This document shows positions 18,131 through 24,661 of a stretch of DNA of 39,512 bases, one piece after another. The notes under the pieces were generated by a model. It saw only the letters and a program-made list of their open reading frames with translations, made no database searches and had not been told where the DNA came from. The translations under genes and the position numbers were made by a program. Origin of the DNA: a virus; IMG/VR virus record IMGVR_UViG_3300046011_006981, positions 1 through 39,512 of that record; one strand, written 5' to 3'. Position 1 is the first letter of the stretch. The number at the start of each line of letters is the position of its first letter.

Positions 18131-18643
18131 ATGATAGCTTTTATATCAGGACATCTAGATTTAACGGAACAGGAGTTCATCGAACACTATGTTCCAAGAA
18201 TAGACGATGCTAATCATAATGGTCATCATTTTGTAGTTGGAGATGCGCGAGGGTGTGACACTATGGCTATGAAATATATTCACAGCAAGGGGTTAGCGGG
18301 GCGTCTAACGGTATACCATATGCACACTGCTCCTCGTAATTATGTGGAGGGAGCATGGAAAAGAGGCGGATATGGTGACGATGAAGAACGTGATGCGACT
18401 TTAACATATCAGAGCAATTATGATATTGCATGGGTTAGGTTAGGGAGAGAAAAATCAGGGACATCTAAAAACATAGAAAGACGTAAAGAGAAAAACAAAC
18501 AGCTTGCCGATAAATGGAAAAAAGTTCTAAGCGGGAAATTCTCTTCGTCTGCAAAATGTCTCATTATAGAACCTCAAGAAGGCACTATAAATATGATTTA
18601 TGATAATTCAATTTCTGAAAAAAATATTTCCAAAACAATGTGA
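18131..18643 (+). CDS. SLOG/DUF2493-like Rossmann nucleotide-binding protein
   Basis: The start at 18131 follows the upstream stop by 5 nt. The 170-residue product has a FISGHLDLT opening and VVGDARGCDTMAMKYI (about residues 35-50), the G(D/E).RG.D..A signature of SLOG proteins (YspA, DprA-like), which bind nucleotide ligands. The C-terminal third is basic. Such proteins occur in phages and in nucleotide-signalling defence systems; no partner effector is seen here. Confidence 0.7.
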   Translation: MIAFISGHLDLTEQEFIEHYVPRIDDANHNGHHFVVGDARGCDTMAMKYIHSKGLAGRLTVYHMHTAPRNYVEGAWKRGGYGDDEERDATLTYQSNYDIAWVRLGREKSGTSKNIERRKEKNKQLADKWKKVLSGKFSSSAKCLIIEPQEGTINMIYDNSISEKNISKTM

Positions 18644-18758
18644 TCATAGTTTCAAAATTATCGAGGAAATTACAAATAGAGATTCTCAAGGATGTAAGAA
18701 AACGACATATGTTCTAAAATGTGAAAAATGTTCGAAGAAATCATCCTTTCAAAAATAA
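18600..18758 (+). CDS. Small zinc-binding protein
   Basis: ATG 18600 to TAA 18756-18758, overlapping the end of the SLOG gene in another frame. The 52-residue product has QCDHSFKII and LKCEKCSKKSSF, a C-x-H plus CxxC zinc pattern like those at 2565 and 13136. It ends one nt before tRNA-Thr. Confidence 0.55.
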   Translation: MIIQFLKKIFPKQCDHSFKIIEEITNRDSQGCKKTTYVLKCEKCSKKSSFQK

Positions 18759-18759
18759 C

Positions 18760-18831
18760 GGTCTGTTATTATAGTGGTTATTATGGAAACTTGGTATGTT
18801 TCAGACGAGGGTTCGATTCTCTCACAGACCT
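18760..18831 (+). tRNA. tRNA-Thr(GGT)
   Basis: Perfect acceptor GGTCTGT/ACAGACC, anticodon arm GAAAC-TTGGTAT-GTTTC, T arm GAGGG-TTCGATT-CTCTC, discriminator T. CCA not encoded. Class I, unlike the TGT tRNA. Confidence 0.9.
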
Positions 18832-18837
18832 CAAATT

Positions 18838-18909
18838 GGCTAATAAGCATAAATGGTGATGCGCTACACTCGTAATGTAGATAAATCGGTTCGATTCCGT
18901 TATTAGCCT
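18838..18909 (+). tRNA. tRNA-Thr(CGT)
   Basis: Perfect acceptor GGCTAAT/ATTAGCC, D arm GCAT/ATGC, anticodon arm CTACA-CTCGTAA-TGTAG, T arm ATCGG-TTCGATT-CCGTT, discriminator T. CCA not encoded. Confidence 0.9.
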
Positions 18910-18920
18910 CAAAAAAACAT

Positions 18921-18949
18921 TTGACAAACACTCACCAATAACCTATAAT
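18921..18949 (+). promoter_or_regulatory. Consensus sigma70 promoter, leaderless layout
   Basis: TTGACA (18921-18926), a 17-nt spacer and TATAAT (18944-18949), 5 nt before ATG 18955. The best example of the motif. Confidence 0.82.
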
Positions 18950-18954
18950 ACCAC

Positions 18955-19395
18955 ATGACATTAACATCCGCACTCAAAGTAAAAAACCGTCTCATCGGTC
19001 AACTCAACAAAATTCGTTCTGATCTTCATGAGCACAATTCAACATGTAAAGATCGAGAGATTGACATCCAAGCTCTGTGGGAAGAGGAGATCGATATCCG
19101 AAACAAGTTGATCGAACTTAAATCGAAAATTTCAAAAGAGACTGCTAAGATATCAGATAAATTGGTCAGTTTAGCCGAACACAAATCTTATCTACAATTC
19201 TTGAATGGGCTGTCTTGCCGAACAGGTGAAGATGTATCAATTGTATGTTATGGTAGTTCTGCGACCAAAACCGAAAACTGGTCTTCATATATTTCAGAGA
19301 CAACACGTAGACAGTTGATAAAAGAAACCGACGAACAAATTGCATGGTTGCAAGATGGCATCGACGAGTTTAATGCGACGACTGTTATTGATTAA
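18955..19395 (+). CDS. Coiled-coil protein
   Basis: The 146-residue product has a long heptad-like helical region (about residues 5-80), a short Cys-containing segment (SCRTGEDVSIVCYGSSA), then another helix. No catalytic motif. Function unknown; it may be structural or a regulator. Confidence 0.7.
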   Translation: MTLTSALKVKNRLIGQLNKIRSDLHEHNSTCKDREIDIQALWEEEIDIRNKLIELKSKISKETAKISDKLVSLAEHKSYLQFLNGLSCRTGEDVSIVCYGSSATKTENWSSYISETTRRQLIKETDEQIAWLQDGIDEFNATTVID

Positions 19396-19530
19396 TTTTC
19401 TTCGATAATTAGGTGAACAGTAGTTTGTGAATATATCTTATTCCTCGATTGGAAACTATATAAATGATACTGATTACGAATGTAAACTTTAAATTTTAGT
19501 AAACATAAAAAGTAAAGCATAAAATTCAAC
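19396..19530. other. Stretch with no recognised feature
   Basis: I see no ORF, tRNA, promoter or stable hairpin here. It is AT-rich spacer between the coiled-coil gene and the hairpin upstream of tRNA-Tyr. Confidence 0.5.
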
Positions 19531-19574
19531 AATCAAACTGTGGCTTTTTTACAATACCACTCAGTAGTTTGATT
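19531..19574 (+). other. Long hairpin upstream of tRNA-Tyr
   Basis: AATCAAACT (19531-19539) pairs with AGTTTGATT (19566-19574), and inside GTGG pairs with CCAC across a loop containing T6. The T tract is in the loop, not after the stem, so it does not look like a terminator. Possible RNA processing or regulatory element. Confidence 0.5.
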
Positions 19575-19588
19575 ATCGAAGAAACCTT

Positions 19589-19679
19589 GGGCCGATTTCC
19601 GCACGGAGGACTGTAAATCCTTCGCCTTAATAATAGTGCGGTGGTCGGGTAACTAGTTCGATTCTAGGTCGGCCCACCA
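19589..19679 (+). tRNA. tRNA-Tyr(GTA) lacking a normal D arm
   Basis: Perfect acceptor GGGCCGA/TCGGCCC, anticodon stem AGGA/TCCT with loop CTGTAAA, T stem CTAG/CTAG with loop TTCGATT, CCA encoded. Only about 10 nt separate acceptor and anticodon stem. CCGCAC there pairs perfectly with GTGCGG located after the anticodon arm, enclosing it, as in the two ACG genes. Confidence 0.75.
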
Positions 19680-19680
19680 T

Positions 19681-19831
19681 GCACCGTAAAACTCCTATCA
19701 TCAGGGAGTGGATGATGAATAACGCTTAGAAGTAACTTAAAGAAGAGCACTTACTATATATTTGATGGAAACGATAGCTACGTGGAAATCCTCAGACTTT
19801 AAGAGAAAATAAGAGCACGTTATAACGGTGC
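19681..19831 (+). ncRNA. Candidate 151-nt structured RNA
   Basis: GCACCGT (19681-19687) and ACGGTGC (19825-19831) form a perfect 7-bp closing stem, and ATCATC/GATGAT forms an internal hairpin near the 5' end. It begins 1 nt after tRNA-Tyr CCA and ends about 20 nt before the next ATG. No anticodon or T arm. A 16-codon frame starting on the tRNA CCA overlaps it. Family unknown. Confidence 0.45.
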
Positions 19832-19851
19832 AACCATTTCAAAATAAACAT

Positions 19852-20055
19852 ATGACAGAAAAACAATTTTACCGTGTGAGTCACAACTTGGAAAAAGAAT
19901 TAATCCTTCAATCAAGGTTATTATACGGTGAAAAAACGCGAGTTAGATGTGACCATACTAACAATACTGAAGAGGACATCAAGAATAACCGAGTAGTTGC
20001 TCATATATTTCCACCAATAAAAAACATCAAAATAGACATAGATATAGGCATATGA
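19852..20055 (+). CDS. Unknown 67-residue protein
   Basis: The start at 19852 is preferred over 19828, which lies inside the closing stem of the upstream RNA. Hydrophilic product with Cys-Asp-His (VRCDHTNN). Its stop overlaps the next start (ATGA). Confidence 0.6.
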   Translation: MTEKQFYRVSHNLEKELILQSRLLYGEKTRVRCDHTNNTEEDIKNNRVVAHIFPPIKNIKIDIDIGI

Positions 20056-20321
20056 CAATAGATCAATTTAATAAATTAACGGTAAATTCTCTGGTCCGTA
20101 TTTCAGTTAAGGGGAGAAATGTCCCCACGGCATGGGGGTCGGCCTACAGAATTAATCGCACCACGAAGTCAATTAAACCTTTTGGTTCAAAACGTTGGTA
20201 TAACTATAAACAAGTGTCAATCGATTCTGAAAAATATCGTGGGAATGGTATTTGGGGTGTCGGTTCGCCTACGTTTGTGGTAGAAATGCAAGCCACGGAA
20301 TATGAAATATCTAAAATGTAA
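20052..20321 (+). CDS. Unknown 89-residue protein
   Basis: Translationally coupled to the previous gene by an ATGA overlap. Looks like a small beta protein (ISVKGRNVPTAWGSAYRI, then a WYNYKQVSI strand). No family is recognised. Confidence 0.65.
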   Translation: MTIDQFNKLTVNSLVRISVKGRNVPTAWGSAYRINRTTKSIKPFGSKRWYNYKQVSIDSEKYRGNGIWGVGSPTFVVEMQATEYEISKM

Positions 20322-20326
20322 AATCT

Positions 20327-20560
20327 ATGAATGATGTAGAGACATTGAAAGGTGAATATTATATTCGATACAAATATCCTTATGTGTTACCAGGGTCAGA
20401 ACATTTAAATGATTGGAAAATTGTTAGGAATTTTTCAGGTTCTCACGATCCCCGAAAATTCGATTCTATAGAAGCATGTGAATCTGAAATATATGCACTA
20501 AAAACTTGTTTGGGATGTAAACCAGAAGAAATTGAAATTATTACAGAATTGAATTTATGA
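20327..20560 (+). CDS. Unknown 77-residue protein
   Basis: Small alpha/beta-like product with W.IVRNF and EACESEIYALKTCLG segments. It overlaps the next gene by 4 nt (ATGA). No family is recognised. Confidence 0.65.
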   Translation: MNDVETLKGEYYIRYKYPYVLPGSEHLNDWKIVRNFSGSHDPRKFDSIEACESEIYALKTCLGCKPEEIEIITELNL

Positions 20561-20916
20561 AACTAACAGCAAAAGAAAAACAGCTAATCTTGGAAAAGAG
20601 AGCGCAGGAGGAAGCAAGCAAACCGAAAAAACATGGGGTTTTAAAACATGATCTATTCGTCCTAGACTTTAGAGAGCCGAGAGTCGATATCGATATTTCA
20701 GATATAATCGAAGAATATGGATGGCATATTCCTAAAAATGCAGTTGATGAAATCAGAACCCGTTGTTTAAATGAGGACGATATGATCATTGCGAAAAAAG
20801 GAACCAAATTTGATTGTTATATCGATGGTGGTGAAGAATTATGGTATGATGCCGAGGGTATCGGTATAGAAGAAGTGGATTCCGAATGGGCAAAAAAACA
20901 TTTAACAGTAAAATAA
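20557..20916 (+). CDS. Unknown 119-residue protein
   Basis: A basic N-terminal helix (residues 1-25) is followed by KPKKHGVLKHD, a short motif also near the C terminus of the HNH enzyme at 5260 (KPRKHGVLSRS). The rest is acidic alpha/beta. Function unknown. Confidence 0.65.
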   Translation: MKLTAKEKQLILEKRAQEEASKPKKHGVLKHDLFVLDFREPRVDIDISDIIEEYGWHIPKNAVDEIRTRCLNEDDMIIAKKGTKFDCYIDGGEELWYDAEGIGIEEVDSEWAKKHLTVK

Positions 20917-20917
20917 T

Positions 20918-21229
20918 ATGAAAACAATTAAAAATTTAATTACCTCGCTGTGTTTGGTATGTATGCTCGGAAACTGTGCTCAAGTCGATACAGAGCTTGG
21001 GAAACGCCGAGAATGGCAGGTTGCAATGGGAACCCCAATCCATAATATGGGAAAAACCTTGACAAGGGACGGTGCATTAATCGCAGTAGTTGCATCTTCA
21101 TCTCCTATAACATTTCCATTTGCAATAGTTCCAGGGTTTGTCCCTATGATTTTAATTGGTCAGCCGACATGGATCATAGGCGGAAAGATTTCAGGAAAAA
21201 AGGTTGACACGGATGGGTTTGGGCTGTAA
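20918..21229 (+). CDS. Small lipoprotein (paralogue of 14132-14404)
   Basis: The 103-residue product starts 1 nt after the previous stop. Signal sequence with a Cys at the lipobox position (VCMLGNC). The hydrophobic core FPFAIVPGFVPMILIGQPTWIIGG matches the 14132 lipoprotein. Likely membrane-anchored; role unknown. Confidence 0.65.
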   Translation: MKTIKNLITSLCLVCMLGNCAQVDTELGKRREWQVAMGTPIHNMGKTLTRDGALIAVVASSSPITFPFAIVPGFVPMILIGQPTWIIGGKISGKKVDTDGFGL

Positions 21230-21240
21230 GGTATAATCAT

Positions 21241-21714
21241 ATGAGTGCAGAACAACATCAGATCGATAAATGTCTCGCCGAGACATATAAACATATCAAG
21301 CGTGTAGGACATTATCTACACGCATTCAGTAAAGAACTCATTGATCGGGCCGAACATCACGATGATTCAAAATTGGAAGAGCCTGAATTATCAGGATTTG
21401 CAGAGAATACCGATAAACTTGCTAAAGTGGTATACGGTTCGGAAGAATACCGAAACATGCTTGCAGAATTAAAGCCTACAATCGAACATCACTATTCGAA
21501 GAATAGACATCATACAGAATTTTGGCCCAACGGTATCAATGATATGAATCTCATCGATCTATTGGAGATGTTATCAGATTGGCGAGCAGCAGGAGAAAGA
21601 AATAAGAACGGTAATATCCGCAAGAGCATCGAGGTTAATGCAGAAAAATACGGCATATCCCCTCAACTACGTAAAATAATCGAAAACACGGTAAGAGATT
21701 ACTTCAAAGACTAA
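21241..21714 (+). CDS. DUF5662-type (HD-like) protein
   Basis: The 157-residue helical product has AEHHDDSKLEEPE near 45, a central HHYSKNRHHTEFWPNGI, and DLLEMLSDWRAA. The clustered His/Asp pattern (HD.SK...HH...N.HH.E) fits DUF5662, an HD-like family in phages and bacteria, with metal-dependent hydrolase chemistry suspected but unproven. A TATAAT lies 3 nt before the ATG but has no well-spaced -35. Confidence 0.7.
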   Translation: MSAEQHQIDKCLAETYKHIKRVGHYLHAFSKELIDRAEHHDDSKLEEPELSGFAENTDKLAKVVYGSEEYRNMLAELKPTIEHHYSKNRHHTEFWPNGINDMNLIDLLEMLSDWRAAGERNKNGNIRKSIEVNAEKYGISPQLRKIIENTVRDYFKD

Positions 21715-21721
21715 CATTCTT

Positions 21722-22192
21722 ATGCCTAAACAAAAAAATTATCCAATATGGTTCAATCGACATTATGCCCCGTCAGAGCCAGTGATGCCTACGGAAATAT
21801 CACCATTTCCTGTTACTACCCGATTAGATAAAACATCTATATTATTAGATAGACATGGTGGTGAATTTGACATAAATTGGCTGGCGAAAAAAATGGCGGA
21901 AAACGGGATAGATGATCCTGCTATACCTTGGACATTTGAACTTGACCATAGTGGATGTTATTATGAAGGGGATAGCCCTGATATAATATTGGTTCAATAT
22001 AAGAAAGTGTATCCCGTGAATAAACGGTATGCTATAGAAATGAAGCAATACACTGAGGCTCTCGAAGTATATAATGAGAGAATGGCGCAGTGGAAAGATT
22101 TAAAGGATAAATGGGAAAAAGAAGAAGCTGATGAGCGCGAGAAATCCGAACTAGCACTTCTAAAAAAACTACAAAAGAAATATAAGAAATGA
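21722..22192 (+). CDS. Unknown protein with charged coiled tail
   Basis: The 156-residue product has a proline-rich N-terminal third and a long Lys/Glu-rich helix at the end (WKDLKDKWEKEEADERE...). No family is recognised. It overlaps the macro-domain gene by 4 nt (ATGA). Confidence 0.65.
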   Translation: MPKQKNYPIWFNRHYAPSEPVMPTEISPFPVTTRLDKTSILLDRHGGEFDINWLAKKMAENGIDDPAIPWTFELDHSGCYYEGDSPDIILVQYKKVYPVNKRYAIEMKQYTEALEVYNERMAQWKDLKDKWEKEEADEREKSELALLKKLQKKYKK

Positions 22193-22656
22193 TTAAAGAA
22201 ATTCAAAAAGATGTCACGACAGTTGAAAGTGGTGTCGTTCTCCATCAAGTAAACTGTTTAGGGGTGATGGGTTCAGGCGTTGCATTGGCTATTAAAAATA
22301 AATGGCCCAAAGTTTACCAGCGATATGTGGAATTACACGATCAATATAGTAGCCAACAATGGCGTTTATTAGGAATGGCGCAAAGAGTCAAGGCTGATCG
22401 TGATGTTGCGGTGGTGAATTTGTTCGGACAATATGATTGTGGTTCAGGTCAACGATTCACTGAATATGGATCGCTAGGCACTGCTCTCAACGAATTTTCA
22501 TCAGGATTATGGGAAATTGGTCATGAGACTGAAGATATTTACATTCCCTACAAAATGGGATGTGATCGGGGCGGTGGTGATTGGAACATTGTATATGATA
22601 TGATCGAAACTCTACTTGACAATGATGAAAGAACAATCTACATTTGCAGTCTTTGA
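22189..22656 (+). CDS. Macro domain protein (ADP-ribose-binding, ALC1/TARG1-like)
   Basis: The 155-residue single-domain product has VLHQVNCLGVMGSGVALAIKN (residues about 17-37), the macro-domain ribose-binding loop with conserved Asn and GxG. VVNLFGQYDCG and IPYKMGCDRGGGDWNIVYDMIE supply the second binding loop. Relatives remove or bind ADP-ribose or its 1''-phosphate. A phage copy could reverse host ADP-ribosylation or recycle tRNA-splicing-type ADP-ribose phosphate; both are inference. Confidence 0.85.
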   Translation: MIKEIQKDVTTVESGVVLHQVNCLGVMGSGVALAIKNKWPKVYQRYVELHDQYSSQQWRLLGMAQRVKADRDVAVVNLFGQYDCGSGQRFTEYGSLGTALNEFSSGLWEIGHETEDIYIPYKMGCDRGGGDWNIVYDMIETLLDNDERTIYICSL

Positions 22657-22807
22657 ACCGCAAAAACCACTCCATACACCTTCAGTGTTGGTAACTCCCG
22701 TTGATCAACCTGAACATGTGTTGTTACCCATCCACTATTGGTTAAATGGTCAGTGGAGACACTATGAAAAATTAACAGGAATGGCAGGAAACGTAAGAGA
22801 TAATTGA
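22622..22807 (+). CDS. Unknown 61-residue protein
   Basis: ATG 22622 (or 22625) overlaps the end of the macro gene. The product is Pro/Trp-containing (LLPIHYWLNGQWRHYEKL) with no signal sequence. Nothing recognised. Confidence 0.5.
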   Translation: MMKEQSTFAVFEPQKPLHTPSVLVTPVDQPEHVLLPIHYWLNGQWRHYEKLTGMAGNVRDN

Positions 22808-22808
22808 T

Positions 22809-23060
22809 ATGCAGTTCATTTTAACAGAAGAAGAATATAATACTCTTCAAAATTCGGCAGCAGCAAAACGTGAAGAGGATACTGATACCATCAACAAGTT
22901 ATGTCAGTTAATAGCCAATAACGTCCCTGTAGAGGTTCCGTGGGCTTGGGCTTCAAAACACCCATGGGGTTGTATTCATACCAGAGGAAAAGATGATTGG
23001 TATTGCGATCAATGCCCAGTTAAAAAAGAGTGTAGATTGCCTAAAAATTGGAGCAAATAA
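22809..23060 (+). CDS. Small Cys/His zinc-binding protein
   Basis: The 83-residue product has C-terminal WGCIHTRGKDDWYCDQCPVKKECRL, giving C..H...CxxC....C ligands for one zinc, after a helical N-terminal half. Function unknown. Confidence 0.65.
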   Translation: MQFILTEEEYNTLQNSAAAKREEDTDTINKLCQLIANNVPVEVPWAWASKHPWGCIHTRGKDDWYCDQCPVKKECRLPKNWSK

Positions 23061-23062
23061 TT

Positions 23063-23299
23063 ATGACAGCATATATAATAGTCGGAACGACTGAGAATGT
23101 ATATCAAGATAAAATCGGAGAGCCTTTCGAATCTCATTATGATAAAGAGATTGTCTGCGGGTTTCTTGATTACGAAAAAGCAAAACAATTTATTGTTGAT
23201 TCTCGTCTTGACAAACCGAAAAAAAAGACGTATAGTGGGTTCCAATACTACAAGGGTGGGTATTACGAAATGGAATGCGAAACAGTAGAAATAGAATGA
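23063..23299 (+). CDS. Unknown 78-residue protein
   Basis: The start at 23063 directly follows the upstream stop. Strand-helix pattern with GGYYEMECETVEIE at the end. The coding sequence contains a TTGACA-17-TATAGT sequence at 23208-23236 that could serve the next gene. Confidence 0.6.
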   Translation: MTAYIIVGTTENVYQDKIGEPFESHYDKEIVCGFLDYEKAKQFIVDSRLDKPKKKTYSGFQYYKGGYYEMECETVEIE

Positions 23300-23314
23300 A
23301 GGCTATAATAGAAA

Positions 23315-23572
23315 ATGAGCGAGATGATAGAAATATTTCAATTTAAAGACCGTAGAGTTTCGGAGCATATGGAGAAAACTATCACACGGAGTGAATTTGA
23401 TACATATATAATCAGTACTGGCGGATTCGTCAGTAAAGGGTTTAAAACATTTATCAACGATACACGTGATTATAATGAATTTATAGTTTATTCCAATATC
23501 GGAATTCTCTCTGGAAGAGCAGGTATAAAAACACCTGATGAAAAATTCAACATCGTGATGTTGATGAGTTAA
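23315..23572 (+). CDS. Unknown 85-residue protein
   Basis: Small mixed protein (MSEMIEIFQFKDRRVSEHM). No family is recognised. It is the last plus-strand gene before the minus-strand HNH gene. Confidence 0.6.
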   Translation: MSEMIEIFQFKDRRVSEHMEKTITRSEFDTYIISTGGFVSKGFKTFINDTRDYNEFIVYSNIGILSGRAGIKTPDEKFNIVMLMS

Positions 23573-23635
23573 ATGAAATGGATTGCGAAGCAGTTTAAAT
23601 ATAATAGTAATCTAATTCGGTTTAATTTTAAATAG
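23573..23635 (+). CDS. Possible 20-residue peptide or remnant
   Basis: ATG 23573 directly follows the previous stop and encodes MKWIAKQFKYNSNLIRFNFK before running into the HNH gene's 3' end. It could be the start of a gene cut by insertion of that nuclease gene. Confidence 0.2.
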   Translation: MKWIAKQFKYNSNLIRFNFK

Positions 23636-24592
23636 ATATATTTGCTCAACCATTTGTAAGAATATATCCAAAGGAACATCAAATTTCATCGTATTTATTG
23701 CGGCAGCACATAGAACAACGTTATCCTGTGTATAACCTCCGAAGGAATTTACCCTATCGATAGAAATAGAGAAAGGGTCGTTTGTTTTCCCAACCAAAGG
23801 AATCCCCGAATAATGACATCTTTTCTGTTGTTTATTAAATAAATCCGATAAAAAACTTAAAGTTAGATCGAATTCTTTATTTAATTTTTTAGCACGTAGT
23901 TTGGCATCCCATAATTTCTTTCTCAGAAAGAAAGGCGGATCATCTATAGCTAATCGTTCTAAATTTTTTCGCGAGGCGATGAGCGCACACTGTTTACAAT
24001 GTTTCGCTTTATTCCTACTAATATAAAACTCAGATATCTCATATGTCTGATCACAGTTCCAGCAATGTTTCTTGCCCTCTCTCTTCAATGATGTATTGAT
24101 AAAACGTCTTCGTAACTCTTGGGACGCCAATCCTAATTCGATCAATTTTTCGGATACAGATGATGTTCTTTTTCTCACCTTTCGCGAAATAGTTCTTATA
24201 TCCATATTTTGCTCATTATATAATATGAGCATTTCGATTTGCCCTGAAGTCCATCCGACTACCTCATCTTCCTTTAAATTAATTCGGATATTGTTTTTTG
24301 TACAAAAATGTTGCAGCGTTCGCTCTTTCAACTGTAAAATGTTAGAAATTTTTTTAAGAGTGTTTCCTCGGTTAATTAAAGATTGGATCATATTTTCTTG
24401 ATCTTCTGTTAGGATTGTCTTTCCTAACGTGTTTACGGGAATATTTAAAGCTTTCAATCTACGTCCTATCCGTTTTCGCTCAATACCTGAAATTCTTTCC
24501 ATTTCTGAAAGATGGTGCCCATCTTCGTTCAATTTCATTATCAATTCATCGCGTTCTGGTGTCCAAAATGGAAGTTTGTTTTCTTTATTCAT
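23612..24592 (-). CDS. HNH homing endonuclease with repeated HTH domains
   Basis: The 326-residue product has three helix-turn-helix/SANT-like repeats (starting FWTPERDELIMKL, LTEDQENMIQSLI and GWTSGQIEMLILY), then a CWNC...CKQC zinc module. The C-terminal HNH-type core is CHYSGIPL...SIDRVNSFGGYTQDNVVLC, ending INTMKF. The S(I)DR.n...GYt..Nv..c pattern is that of phage HNH nucleases related to the Cas9 HNH and I-HmuI groups. It lies opposite to its neighbours between two plus-strand units, typical of an invasive gene. Confidence 0.82.
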   Translation of the reverse strand: MNKENKLPFWTPERDELIMKLNEDGHHLSEMERISGIERKRIGRRLKALNIPVNTLGKTILTEDQENMIQSLINRGNTLKKISNILQLKERTLQHFCTKNNIRINLKEDEVVGWTSGQIEMLILYNEQNMDIRTISRKVRKRTSSVSEKLIELGLASQELRRRFINTSLKREGKKHCWNCDQTYEISEFYISRNKAKHCKQCALIASRKNLERLAIDDPPFFLRKKLWDAKLRAKKLNKEFDLTLSFLSDLFNKQQKRCHYSGIPLVGKTNDPFSISIDRVNSFGGYTQDNVVLCAAAINTMKFDVPLDIFLQMVEQIYLFKIKPN

Positions 24593-24627
24593 CTGTTATT
24601 TATTTATAAAACTTTCTCACATTTTGG

Positions 24628-24655
24628 TTGACTTTTACATTTTAAGCCGTATATT
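24628..24655 (+). promoter_or_regulatory. Sigma70-type promoter, near-leaderless layout
   Basis: TTGACT (24628-24633), a 16-nt spacer and TATATT (24650-24655), 6 nt before ATG 24662. Confidence 0.72.
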
Positions 24656-24661
24656 AGATAT

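Noticed and set aside
21204-21237. TTGACA ... TATAAT before the DUF5662 gene
   Set aside because: The spacer is 22 nt, too long for a normal sigma70 promoter, although the TATAAT lies 3 nt before ATG.
23208-23236. TTGACA-17-TATAGT inside the 23063 gene
   Set aside because: Good hexamers, but it lies in coding sequence and the next ATG is about 78 nt away, unlike the other promoters. Left out of the feature list as unproven.
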